Below, in pieces: positions 1 to 6,723 of a DNA stretch of 9,519 nucleotides; position 1 is the first letter of the stretch, and the number at the start of each line of letters is the position of its first letter. This DNA comes from an uncultured Oscillospiraceae bacterium (GTDB taxonomy: Bacteria; Bacillota; Clostridia; Oscillospirales; Oscillospiraceae): assembly GCA_934565425.1 (NCBI GenBank), contig CAKTHW010000060.1, positions 1 through 9,519 of the forward strand. The letters run 5' to 3'. The translations under genes were made by a program, and so were the position numbers. The notes under the pieces were generated by a model. That model ran no database searches. It worked only from the letters and a program-made list of their open reading frames with translations, and had not been told where the DNA came from.

Positions 1-730
1 GTGTCGGGCGGAGCTGGAGACCATCCAGAGTGCTACCGATACCCTGGAGAAATTGGAGCAGAAATTGCAGGTCGCTCAGACGGAAGCGGCCAAGGTGGCG
101 GCCAAGCTGACCGCTCTGCGTAAAAAACAAGCCGTGCTGCTCCAGCAGCGCATCCAGAAGGAATTGGCGGACTTGGATATGCCAAAAGTGCGATTTGAAG
201 TGGCGTTTAGCGAGAAAACCTGCACCTTTGGCATGGATGAAACTGGCGCAGACGAAGTGCAGTTCCTCATGTCCGCCAACGTGGGTGAGGACTTGAAGCC
301 CATCCACAAGATCGCCTCCGGCGGTGAGCTGGCTCGTATCATGCTGGCCTTGAAAAACGTGCTGGCGGAGAACGAGACGGTGACCACGTTGGTCTTCGAC
401 GAGGTGGACACTGGCGTGTCCGGTCGGGCGGCCCAGAAAGTGGCCCGGAAGATGGCGGACGTGGGCCAGCACAAACAGGTGCTCTGCGTCACCCATCTGC
501 CCCAGATCGCCGCCATGGCGGACGTCCACTTTTCCGTGGAAAAAGGGGAGCGGGACGGCCGTACCTACACCCAGGTGGAGCGTCTCACCCAACAGCGGCG
601 GAAGGAGGAGCTGGCACGCCTCACCGGCGGGGCGGTCATCTCGGACGCCATCCTGAAGAGCGCCGGGGAATTGCTGACGGAAGCGGAAGGCTACAAACAA
701 AATCGGAAAAATCAGCAAAAATCCAGTTGA
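1..730 (+). CDS. recN: DNA repair protein RecN, C-terminal part (5' end cut by window)
   Basis: RecN is an SMC-like ATPase that acts early in double-strand break repair. The reading frame is already open at base 2 and stops with TGA at 728-730, so about 242 C-terminal residues are present. The Walker A half lies outside the window. Visible features in order are the end of the coiled coil (to about nt 170, rich in Glu/Lys/Gln/Leu), the ABC signature ASGGELAR (about nt 314-337), the Walker B segment TLVFDEVDTGVSG with the Asp-Glu pair at nt 398-403, and the H-loop VTHLPQIAAMAD with His at 494-496. This signature plus 'FDEVDTGVSG' is typical of RecN and separates it from SbcC or SMC. The last residues are Lys/Gln/Ser-rich. 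No terminator follows; the stop codon overlaps the tyrS promoter. The TTG at 53 is internal, not a start. Confidence 0.96.
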   Translation, partial: CRAELETIQSATDTLEKLEQKLQVAQTEAAKVAAKLTALRKKQAVLLQQRIQKELADLDMPKVRFEVAFSEKTCTFGMDETGADEVQFLMSANVGEDLKPIHKIASGGELARIMLALKNVLAENETVTTLVFDEVDTGVSGRAAQKVARKMADVGQHKQVLCVTHLPQIAAMADVHFSVEKGERDGRTYTQVERLTQQRRKEELARLTGGAVISDAILKSAGELLTEAEGYKQNRKNQQKSS

Positions 731-755
731 CAAACCGGGAAAACTGGGTTAGAAT
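727..755 (+). promoter_or_regulatory. Sigma-A promoter of the tyrS T-box transcript
   Basis: A consensus -35 box TTGACA at 727-732 is followed after exactly 17 bp by TAGAAT at 750-755, which matches the -10 consensus at 5 of 6 positions. Transcription would start near 762, just ahead of the conserved 5' arm of the T-box. The -35 overlaps the last codon and TGA stop (728-730) of recN. The boxes are seen directly; promoter function is inferred. Confidence 0.85.
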
Positions 756-982
756 AAGCCGCAAGTAAGCGATGAAGAGGAAGAGTAGCGATGTGCGTGA
801 GCTGCAGAGAGCTTCCGGTCGGTGCAAGGAAGTGTGAGCGCCTCGTGAATACCCCTCGGAGCTGCTGTCCCAACGGCGGAATGACACGACGTGTCCGCCC
901 AGTAGGCACAGCCGGGTTGCGACCGTTATCCCGCCGGAGTTTCTGACTCCCTGAGGTTCGCTCCGCGAGGAGCCGACGCATC

Positions 983-1024
983 AGAGGTGGTACCGTGCAA
1001 AATGGTTCGATTTTTGCGCCCTCT
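983..1024 (+). promoter_or_regulatory. T-box antiterminator
   Basis: AGAGG (983-987) pairs with CCTCT (1020-1024). The seven-base bulge TGGTACC spans 988-994. Above it GTGC (995-998) pairs with GCGC (1016-1019), with one G-U pair, enclosing a 17-nt loop. This is the canonical antiterminator fold. Bases 1017-1024 are also the 5' arm of the terminator, so the two structures exclude each other. Confidence 0.88.
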
Positions 1025-1052
1025 GTCCCCATGTGGACGGAGGGCGTTTTTT
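1017..1052 (+). terminator. T-box regulated intrinsic terminator
   Basis: The arms at 1017-1028 and 1035-1046 form a 12-bp stem with one G-U pair and a six-base loop, followed by six T residues (1047-1052). The 5' arm competes with the antiterminator. Confidence 0.93.
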
Positions 1053-1099
1053 GGTGTCGTCCCTCCGGCCGAACAAACAACAAAAGGAGAGAAAAAACG

Positions 1100-2329
1100 A
1101 TGACACTGTATGATGAATTGATCGCCCGCGGCCTGATCGCCCAGGTCACCGACGAGGAAAAGGTAAAGGAACTGATCAACAGCGGCAAGGCCACCTTCTA
1201 CATCGGTTTCGACCCCACCGCTGACTCCCTCCATGTGGGTCACTTCATGGCACTCTGCCTGATGCGCCGCCTCCAGTCCAACGGCAACAAGCCCATCGCC
1301 CTGCTGGGCGGCGGCACCGCCCTCATCGGTGACCCTTCCGGCAAGACTGATATGCGCAAGATGCTGACGGCGGAGGACATCAACCACAACGCCGAGTGCT
1401 TCAAGAAGCAGATGTCCCGCTTCATCGACTTCTCCGACGGCAAAGCCCTGATGGTCAACAACGCCGACTGGCTGCTGGAATTGAACTATGTGGAGCTGCT
1501 GCGGGAAGTGGGTGCTTGCTTCTCCGTGAACAATATGCTGCGGGCAGAATGTTATAAGCAGCGGATGGAGAAGGGGCTGACCTTCCTGGAATTCAACTAC
1601 ATGATCATGCAGAGCTATGACTTCTACCACCTGTACCAGGAGTACGGCTGCAACTTCCAATTCGGCGGCGATGACCAGTGGTCTAATATGCTGGGCGGTC
1701 GGGAGCTTATCCGCCGGAAGCTGGGCAAGGACGACGCAGAGGCCATGACCATCACCCTGCTGCTCAACAGCGAGGGCAAGAAGATGGGCAAGACCGTCTC
1801 CGGCGCCGTGTGGCTGGATCCGGAGAAGACCAGCCCCTATGAGTTCTACCAGTACTGGCGGAACGTGGAGGACGCGGACGTTATCAAGTGCATCAAGATG
1901 CTCACCGACGTGCCTTTGGATCAGATCGCGGAGATGGAGACCTGGAAGGACGCCAAGCTCAACGAGGCCAAGGCCATCCTGGCGTACGAGCTGACCAAGC
2001 TGGTTCACGGCGAAGAGGAAGCGGAGAAGGCACAGCAGACCTCCCAGAGCCTGTTCTCCACCGGCGGCGACCTGACCAATATGCCCACCACCGAGCTGAC
2101 CGCAGACCAGTTCGCAGATGGCCCGATCACCATCGTCAAGCTGCTGACCACCGCCGGTCTCGCCACCTCCAACAAGGAGGCCAAGACCCTCATCAAGCAG
2201 GGCGGCGTCCAGGTCAACGGCGAAAAGGTGGAGGAATTCACCGACAGCTATGGCGCTGACGCCTTTGAAGGTGACGGCCTGATTGTCAAGAAGGGCAAGA
2301 AAGTTTACCGGCGCTTTGTAAAGGCATAA
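1100..2329 (+). CDS. tyrS: Tyrosine--tRNA ligase (TyrRS)
   Basis: This cytoplasmic class Ic synthetase charges tRNA-Tyr. The ATG at 1100 gives 409 residues, normal for bacterial TyrRS, with AGGAGA at 1085-1090 at good spacing. An in-frame GTG at 995 was rejected because it lies inside the T-box antiterminator. In the Rossmann catalytic domain, YIGFDPTADSLHVGH (residues 34-48) supplies the Tyr/Gly/Asp pocket and the HIGH motif (HVGH, 45-48). Y167, Q171 and D174 in the NYMIMQSYD segment correspond to the tyrosine-binding residues of the Geobacillus enzyme. FGGDDQW follows. KMGKT (228-232) is the KMSKS-loop variant usual in TyrRS. The C-terminal 70 or so residues form an S4 RNA-binding domain (TIVKLLTTAGLATSNKEA... 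QVNGEKV). It is transcribed alone between the T-box and the 2348-2382 terminator, so tyrosine supply should be its main control. Confidence 0.98.
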   Translation: MTLYDELIARGLIAQVTDEEKVKELINSGKATFYIGFDPTADSLHVGHFMALCLMRRLQSNGNKPIALLGGGTALIGDPSGKTDMRKMLTAEDINHNAECFKKQMSRFIDFSDGKALMVNNADWLLELNYVELLREVGACFSVNNMLRAECYKQRMEKGLTFLEFNYMIMQSYDFYHLYQEYGCNFQFGGDDQWSNMLGGRELIRRKLGKDDAEAMTITLLLNSEGKKMGKTVSGAVWLDPEKTSPYEFYQYWRNVEDADVIKCIKMLTDVPLDQIAEMETWKDAKLNEAKAILAYELTKLVHGEEEAEKAQQTSQSLFSTGGDLTNMPTTELTADQFADGPITIVKLLTTAGLATSNKEAKTLIKQGGVQVNGEKVEEFTDSYGADAFEGDGLIVKKGKKVYRRFVKA

Positions 2330-2347
2330 TCAAACACCAACCCCAAA

Positions 2348-2382
2348 CCCACGCTATTTTCGTGATAGCGTGGGCTTTTTTT
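2348..2382 (+). terminator. Intrinsic terminator of tyrS
   Basis: A perfect 10-bp stem (2348-2357 with 2365-2374) carries a seven-base loop. After a C at 2375 it is followed by seven T residues (2376-2382). It begins 18 nt after the tyrS stop and separates tyrS from the next operon. Confidence 0.95.
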
Positions 2383-2394
2383 GTCTCTTTGCGG

Positions 2395-2424
2395 TTGTCT
2401 TTTCCAGTCCAGCTCTGGTATAAT
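2395..2424 (+). promoter_or_regulatory. Extended -10 promoter of the M50-scpAB-gerW-rluB operon
   Basis: A perfect TATAAT lies at 2419-2424, preceded by TGG at 2416-2418 (TGn extended -10). TTGTCT at 2395-2400 is a -35 candidate with 18-bp spacing. A second overlapping TATAAT is at 2424-2429, with a weaker TTTCCA at 2401-2406. Transcription would start near 2431, leaving a leader of about 25 nt before the first gene. It is the only strong promoter seen ahead of the seven-gene block. Confidence 0.82.
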
Positions 2425-2456
2425 ATAATGTAATACCTTCTGATTGGAGTCAGAAA

Positions 2457-3146
2457 ATGAACACAATATCTACCTTTTTGGAACATTTCGACCTGACACA
2501 ACTGATCTCCCTGCTCATCCAGGCCATCGCCGCCCTCCTGTGCATCAGCTTCCACGAGATGGGTCACGGCTTCGCCGCCTGGTGCCTGGGGGACGAGACG
2601 GCCAAGCGGCAGGGCAGAGTGTCCATGAACCCGCTGCACCATATCGACCCGTTGGGTCTCATCCTGTTGGTCACCGCCGGGTTCGGCTGGGCCAAGCCCG
2701 TGCCCGTGGATATGCGCCACTTCCGCCACCCCAAATCCGGCATGGCGATCACCGCTCTGGCCGGCCCCCTGAGCAACTTCCTCATGGGATGGGCGGCACT
2801 GGGCGGCGCCAGTCTGCTCTATCACTTCGCCCTGAAACAGATCATCACCGTCCAGCTCTATGCCCACCTCTTCGCGCTGCTCATCCAGGTTGCAGTGCTC
2901 AGCGTGGGTCTGGGGATGTTCAACCTCATCCCGTTCCCGCCCCTGGATGGCTCCAAGATTTTGTTCTCCCTGCTGCCCGACCGCATTTACTATTTCATCC
3001 TCCGCTACGAGCGCTATCTGATGGCCGCCCTCTTTGCGCTGGTCTTCTTCGGCCTGCTGGACACGCCGCTGGACGTGCTGCGGAACTGGGGTTTGAAGGG
3101 GCTGTGTCAGCTGACCCGGTTCCCGGCGGACTTCTTCGGGCTGTAA
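2457..3146 (+). CDS. Site-2 protease family (peptidase M50) integral membrane protein
   Basis: This is a probable zinc metalloprotease that cleaves within membranes. Of its 229 residues, most lie in hydrophobic helices. The zinc-binding HEMGH sits at residues 33-37 inside the first helix region. The second active-site motif NLIPFPPLDG is at 156-165, where Asp164 would be the third metal ligand. Between them lies the conserved GWAKPVPV segment and AGPLSNF. There is no PDZ or CBS domain, so it is the short form (YwhC/Rip-like 'site-2 protease family') and not RseP or full SpoIVFB. GGAG at 2446-2449 fits the ATG at 2457. It is the first gene of the operon and its stop codon touches the scpA start. 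The substrate cannot be told from sequence; short M50 proteins often stand next to scpAB in Clostridia, with no established reason. Confidence 0.93.
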   Translation: MNTISTFLEHFDLTQLISLLIQAIAALLCISFHEMGHGFAAWCLGDETAKRQGRVSMNPLHHIDPLGLILLVTAGFGWAKPVPVDMRHFRHPKSGMAITALAGPLSNFLMGWAALGGASLLYHFALKQIITVQLYAHLFALLIQVAVLSVGLGMFNLIPFPPLDGSKILFSLLPDRIYYFILRYERYLMAALFALVFFGLLDTPLDVLRNWGLKGLCQLTRFPADFFGL

Positions 3147-3932
3147 ATGGCGTTGGACGTACCTGTCTACCACCTGGACGGGGTGGTACAGAACCGGTCG
3201 GAACGGGAGAACTTTGACGGGCCGCTGGACTTAATTTTGCTGTTGCTGAGCAAGAACAAGATGGAGATCGCCGACATTCAGATCGCCCTCATCCTCGACC
3301 AATACTTAGCCTGGATGAATCAGCGGCAGACGTTGGATTTGGAGGTAGCCAGCGAGTTCGTGGCCATGGCCGCCCACCTGGTATACATTAAAACTAGAAT
3401 GCTGCTGTCGTTACAGGACGAGGAAGCGGCCAGCGAGGTGGAGGCGCTCATCGCCTCCCTGGAAGCCCGCCAGCGGAGCGCGTCCTACAGCAAGATACAG
3501 GCGGTGCTGCCCACCTTGCAGCATCGTTACACGGTGGGCAAGGATTACCTGCCCAAACCGCCGGAGCCGCTCCTGCCTGCCGCCGACTACCCCTATGAGC
3601 ACCCGCCCACCGACCTGCCTCAGGCGCTGGGGAAGCTGCTCTTAAAACGGAGCGCCGAGCAGCTGCCGCCCCTGTCCGCCCAGTTCGAGGGCATCGTGGC
3701 ACGGGAGCCGTACCCGGTGGAGGAAAAGGCGTCGGAAATTTTGCGCGGCCTGACCCGCTCCGGCACCACCGCCTTTTCCGACCTGTTCCGGGACAGCCGG
3801 AGCCGCTCCGAGGTGGTGGCCACCTTTTTGGCGGTGTTGGAGCTGTGCCGGGGGCGGAAGATCGTGGTCACCGGCCAGGGGGACGACTGCGTGGTCACCT
3901 GGGCGGATGAGGACGAGAAGGGAACTGGATGA
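3147..3932 (+). CDS. scpA: Segregation and condensation protein A
   Basis: ScpA is the kleisin subunit that bridges the SMC dimer and binds ScpB, so that the chromosome is condensed and segregated. The 261 residues fit the family (about 240-260). The N-terminal SMC-binding domain holds the hallmark NFDGPLDLILLLLSKNKMEI segment near residues 26-45, followed by DIQIALILDQYL and the AAHLVYIKTRMLL helix. A Pro/Glu-rich linker follows. A C-terminal winged helix (about residues 195-255, including VEEKASEILRGL and SRSEVVATFLAVLELCRG) closes the protein. The ATG directly follows the TAA of the M50 gene, in the same frame, with no good Shine-Dalgarno upstream, so translation is probably coupled. The end overlaps scpB by 4 nt. 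No alternative family fits. Confidence 0.97.
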   Translation: MALDVPVYHLDGVVQNRSERENFDGPLDLILLLLSKNKMEIADIQIALILDQYLAWMNQRQTLDLEVASEFVAMAAHLVYIKTRMLLSLQDEEAASEVEALIASLEARQRSASYSKIQAVLPTLQHRYTVGKDYLPKPPEPLLPAADYPYEHPPTDLPQALGKLLLKRSAEQLPPLSAQFEGIVAREPYPVEEKASEILRGLTRSGTTAFSDLFRDSRSRSEVVATFLAVLELCRGRKIVVTGQGDDCVVTWADEDEKGTG

Positions 3933-4522
3933 CCATGGAATTTCAGGACATAAAATCAACCATAGAGGGCATTCTATTCGCATCCGGCGAACCGGTGCCG
4001 GTGGCGCGCCTGTGCCAGGTGCTGGCCCAGGACGAGGACGCCGTAGAAGGTGCCATCCACGCCCTGGCGGACGAGTACGCCTTCCAGCGCCGTGGTATGC
4101 GCATCGTCCAGCTGGGCGACCGGTACCAGATGTGCTCCGCCCCGGAGTATGCCGACCCCATCCGCCAGGCGTTGGATCTCCGCAAGCCGCCACAGCTCAG
4201 CCCGGCGGCGTTGGAGTCCCTGGCCATCATCGCCTACTTCCAGCCCGCCACCAAAGGGGTGGTGGAGCAGATACGGGGGGTGGACTCTGGCTACACGGTG
4301 AATCTGTTGGCGGAACGGGGCCTCATCCAGGAAGCGGGACGGCTGAACGCGCCGGGACGGCCGGTGCTGTTCCGAACGACAGACCGGTTCCTGCGCTGCT
4401 TTGGATTAAAAAGCCTGGACGACCTGCCGCCCCTGCCGGAGCGGGAGGGGGAACGGGCGCTGGCGCAGGAGCTGGAGGACGCTCTCAAACAACGGGAGCG
4501 AGAACAGGAAGAGGAGGGGTGA
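3929..4522 (+). CDS. scpB: Segregation and condensation protein B
   Basis: ScpB forms a dimer of paired winged-helix domains that binds ScpA in the SMC condensin complex. The 197-residue product is the usual size. Family signatures are IEGILFASGEPVPVARL near the N terminus, the ALESLAIIAYFQPATKGVVEQIRGV helix (first part of the second winged helix), and LLAERGLIQEAGR with GRPVLFRTTDRFLRCFGL. A Glu-rich tail ends the protein. The start overlaps the scpA stop as ATGA (3929-3932); a second ATG at 3935 is also possible because AAGGGA (3918-3923) could serve either. It is followed after 1 nt by the DUF2953 gene. Confidence 0.97.
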   Translation: MTMEFQDIKSTIEGILFASGEPVPVARLCQVLAQDEDAVEGAIHALADEYAFQRRGMRIVQLGDRYQMCSAPEYADPIRQALDLRKPPQLSPAALESLAIIAYFQPATKGVVEQIRGVDSGYTVNLLAERGLIQEAGRLNAPGRPVLFRTTDRFLRCFGLKSLDDLPPLPEREGERALAQELEDALKQREREQEEEG

Positions 4523-4523
4523 C

Positions 4524-5183
4524 GTGCGCATTGTAGGGATCATTTTATTGGTGCTGGCGGCGCTGCTGCTGCTCTTGCTGCTCTGCCGGGTGGGGGTCAT
4601 CGCCACCTATTCCGCCGACGGGCTGACGGTACGGGCGCGGCTGGGGTGGTTCAAGCTGACCATTGTCCCCATGCCCAAACGAAAGCCCAAGCAAAAACGG
4701 GCGAAAGCGGCGAAAAAGAAGCCCAAAACCGAGAAAAAACCGCCCAAACAGGCGGAAAACTACCCCAACAGCCTGCAAACGATCCTAAAAGGCGGCTCCA
4801 TCTCCCAGCTCAAGGAGCTGCTGGAGCTGGCGTTGGCGGCGGCAGGGGATATGATACGCCATCTGCGGGTAGAATATCTCCGATTGCACTACACCTTCGC
4901 CGGTCAGCCCGACCCGGCCAAGGCGGCCCTGCGTTGCGGCAAGGCCAACATCAGCGGGGACGTCATCGGTCACCTGCTGGAACAACACGTGAACATCCTG
5001 CGGCGAGAGGTCACAGCGGAGGTGGATTTCTGTTCCGAACAGTCCGCCGTCTACGCCGCCGGTTCCTGCTCCATCCGAGTGGGGGCGGCGCTGCTGGTGA
5101 CCCTGCGGCTGCTGCGAAGCTATCTGCAATGGAAAAAACGGCAGGGGAAGACACCTGCCCAGGAGGAGAAGACATATGGATAA
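4524..5183 (+). CDS. DUF2953 domain-containing membrane protein (YtfI-like)
   Basis: This gene begins with GTG at 4524, one base after the scpB stop, behind a strong GAGGAGGGG at 4511-4519. It encodes 219 residues. Residues about 4-28 form one very hydrophobic, Leu-rich membrane helix. A strongly basic stretch (about residues 52-75, mostly Lys with Pro and Ala) follows and probably lies on the cytoplasmic side. The rest is a DUF2953-type domain with the segment EYLRLHYTFAGQPDPAKAA and a second hydrophobic stretch near residues 180-200 before a basic C-terminal tail. The function of the family is unknown. In Bacillus subtilis the homologue YtfI lies next to ytfJ (gerW), and here too the gene overlaps gerW by 8 nt, which suggests a sporulation or spore-membrane role (inference). 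Confidence 0.88.
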   Translation: MRIVGIILLVLAALLLLLLLCRVGVIATYSADGLTVRARLGWFKLTIVPMPKRKPKQKRAKAAKKKPKTEKKPPKQAENYPNSLQTILKGGSISQLKELLELALAAAGDMIRHLRVEYLRLHYTFAGQPDPAKAALRCGKANISGDVIGHLLEQHVNILRREVTAEVDFCSEQSAVYAAGSCSIRVGAALLVTLRLLRSYLQWKKRQGKTPAQEEKTYG

Positions 5184-5625
5184 CAAGACACATCCGGTAG
5201 GAGAAGTAGTGCAGCTGACCATGGACAAGCTGCGGGAGATGGTAGACGTGAACACGGTGGTGGGCGACCCCATCCACACCCCGGAAGGGGTGACGGTCAT
5301 CCCCGTCTCCAAGGTGAGCATCGGCCTGGTCTCCGGCGGCAGTGACTTTACCACCAAGAACCAGCCCGCCGGCAGCAACTCCTACGGCGGCGCCAGCAGT
5401 GCCGGCGTGAACATCCAGCCCCAGGCGTTCCTGGTCATCAACGGCGACAACGTGCGCCTGCTGCCGGTGGCACCCACTGAGGCGGGTGCGCTGGACAAGG
5501 CCATCGACCTGCTGCCGGAGCTTTTGACCAAGGTCTCCCGCCTGCTGGATCAGCGGAAGGCGGACAAGGCGAAGAAGAAGGCCGCCAAGACACCGGAAGG
5601 GGAGGCAACGGAAGGAGAAGCATGA
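5176..5625 (+). CDS. gerW: GerW (YtfJ) family sporulation protein
   Basis: This 149-residue protein has the YtfJ/GerW pattern: an N-terminal helix (VGEVVQLTMDKLREMVDVNTVVGDPI), the conserved PEGVTVIPVSKVSIGLVSGG strand-turn region near residues 36-55, a Gly/Ser-rich loop (about 55-76), and GVNIQPQAFLVINGDNVRLLPV. A Lys/Ala/Glu-rich tail from about residue 127 looks unstructured. In B. subtilis the homologue is made in the forespore and is implicated in the spore germination response to L-alanine; the molecular activity is not known. The ATG at 5176 follows AGGAGG (5161-5166) with 9-nt spacing and overlaps DUF2953 by 8 nt. Its stop overlaps the carboxypeptidase start by 4 nt. Its presence suggests the host forms spores or descends from spore formers. 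I saw no clear sporulation-sigma promoter directly upstream. Confidence 0.94.
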   Translation: MDNKTHPVGEVVQLTMDKLREMVDVNTVVGDPIHTPEGVTVIPVSKVSIGLVSGGSDFTTKNQPAGSNSYGGASSAGVNIQPQAFLVINGDNVRLLPVAPTEAGALDKAIDLLPELLTKVSRLLDQRKADKAKKKAAKTPEGEATEGEA

Positions 5626-6695
5626 GAAAGAAACCGATCAAACGCCTGCTGGCCATGGTGCTGGCGGTGGTGTGCGCGGTGGGGCTGACCTCCACCGCCT
5701 GGGCTATCGACCAGCCGCCGGTGAACTCCGCCACTTCGGCCTGCGTCATGGACGTGGACAGCGGGCGCCTCCTCTACAGCAAGAACGCGAACGCCGAGCG
5801 CTGCTTCGCCAGCATCACGAAGCTCATGACCGCCATCCTGGTCATTGAGAACAACACCGATTTTGATCAGGTCATCACCGCCTCCAAGACCGCCGCCGCT
5901 GAGGACGGCACGTCTCTGTACCTGGTGGAGGGGGACAAGCTGACCCTGATGACCGGTCTGTACGGCACCATGCTCCGCAGCGGCAACGATGCCGCGGTGG
6001 CCATCGCCGAGCACACGGCGGGGAGCGTGGAGAAGTTCGTCCAGATGATGAACGACAAGGCCAAGGAGCTGGGCATGACCCACTCCCATTTCAGCTGGCC
6101 CAACGGCCTCATCGACGAGGACAACTATTCCAGCGCCAAGGACATGGCCATCCTGTCCAGCTATGCCATGAAAAATAAACTCTTCGCCAAGATCGTCAAG
6201 ACCGGCTATATCGAGACCAAGGACGGGTATCAGATCGAGAACCACAACCGGATGCTCTCCCGGGACAAGCGCTGCATCGGCGTCAAGACCGGCTTCACCA
6301 CCCTGGCAGGCCGCACCCTGGTCACCTGCTTCAAGAACCCGGACAACGGCCAGCGCATCATCATCGTCACCCTCAACAACTACGACCACTACAACGACCA
6401 CCAGCGCCTGTGCAACTGGGCCTTTGACAACTTCCAGCAGACCACCCTGGTGAAGAAAAAAGCCAAGGTGGCCACCGTGAACAGCGACGGCAAAACGGCG
6501 GAGCTCATCGCCAAGGAGAAGGTCACCTGGCCTTCCAAAGACGGCGAAGCCTCCCGCATCACCAGCACCTTCTCCGTCCAGAGCAACCAGGGCGTGCCCA
6601 TGGAAGAGGGGGATATGGCCGGAGTGATGCGGTTCTATCTGGACAAGAAAAAGATCGGCCAGACCGAGCTGGTCTACCACTATCCGGAATCGTGA
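5622..6695 (+). CDS. D-alanyl-D-alanine carboxypeptidase (S11 family, DacB/DacF type)
   Basis: This is a penicillin-binding protein that trims the terminal D-Ala from peptidoglycan stem peptides outside the membrane. An N-terminal signal peptide runs to about residue 28 (KKPIKR basic start, hydrophobic core, AWA cleavage site). The active-site motifs are SITK (Ser64-Lys67), SGN (120-122) and KTG (222-224), at spacing normal for the S11 family. Residues from about 255 on resemble a PBP5-like beta domain. The 357-residue chain ends soon after this domain, so the C-terminal amphipathic membrane anchor of PBP5, DacB and DacF is not evident. It overlaps gerW by 4 nt (ATGA), with GAAGGAG just upstream. 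In B. subtilis dacB, a spore-cortex enzyme, also lies between scpAB and rluB, so DacB is the likelier match by position; sequence alone does not separate it from DacF or DacA. Confidence 0.93.
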   Translation: MRKKPIKRLLAMVLAVVCAVGLTSTAWAIDQPPVNSATSACVMDVDSGRLLYSKNANAERCFASITKLMTAILVIENNTDFDQVITASKTAAAEDGTSLYLVEGDKLTLMTGLYGTMLRSGNDAAVAIAEHTAGSVEKFVQMMNDKAKELGMTHSHFSWPNGLIDEDNYSSAKDMAILSSYAMKNKLFAKIVKTGYIETKDGYQIENHNRMLSRDKRCIGVKTGFTTLAGRTLVTCFKNPDNGQRIIIVTLNNYDHYNDHQRLCNWAFDNFQQTTLVKKKAKVATVNSDGKTAELIAKEKVTWPSKDGEASRITSTFSVQSNQGVPMEEGDMAGVMRFYLDKKKIGQTELVYHYPES

Positions 6696-6723
6696 GCGCA
6701 CAGGACAGAAGGGAGGGATGACC

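Larger units (their letters stand above)
762..1052 (+). promoter_or_regulatory. Tyrosine T-box riboswitch leader of tyrS
   Basis: This leader senses uncharged tRNA-Tyr and allows read-through into tyrS when charged tRNA-Tyr is scarce. Stem I landmarks are present: GAGG at 777-780 pairs with CCTC at 854-857; the S-turn is AGTA (784-787) opposite GAA (847-849); the AGAGA element is at 806-810; and the distal loop GGTGCAA is at 821-827. The triplet directly after GAA is TAC (850-852), a Tyr codon that agrees with the downstream gene. Conserved stem II/III-type sequence (for example CAGTAGGC about 900-907 and CCGTTATC about 924-931) follows. The T-box bulge TGGT (988-991) would pair with ACCA of tRNA-Tyr, assuming discriminator A. 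The leader ends in a terminator hairpin 48 nt before the tyrS start. Confidence 0.95.

Noticed and set aside
995..1099. Possible N-terminal extension of tyrS from GTG 995
   Set aside because: This stretch is the T-box antiterminator and terminator, and the extension has no homology to TyrRS. ATG 1100 has a good ribosome site and gives a normal length.
3907..4536. Open frame of 209 codons overlapping scpB in another frame, and others at 1888-2259, 2444-3217 and 8453-9172
   Set aside because: Their Arg/Gly/Ala/Pro-rich translations are typical of out-of-frame reading through GC-rich genes. The competing frames carry clear family motifs.
5550..6701. Long antisense open frame (383 codons) opposite the carboxypeptidase, with similar long minus-strand frames at 926-2008, 2286-3173 and 8139-9449
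   Set aside because: They lie opposite well-identified genes of high GC content. Their translations are low-complexity (runs of His, Val, Gly and Gln) with no recognisable domain. Such frames are expected opposite GC-rich coding sequence.
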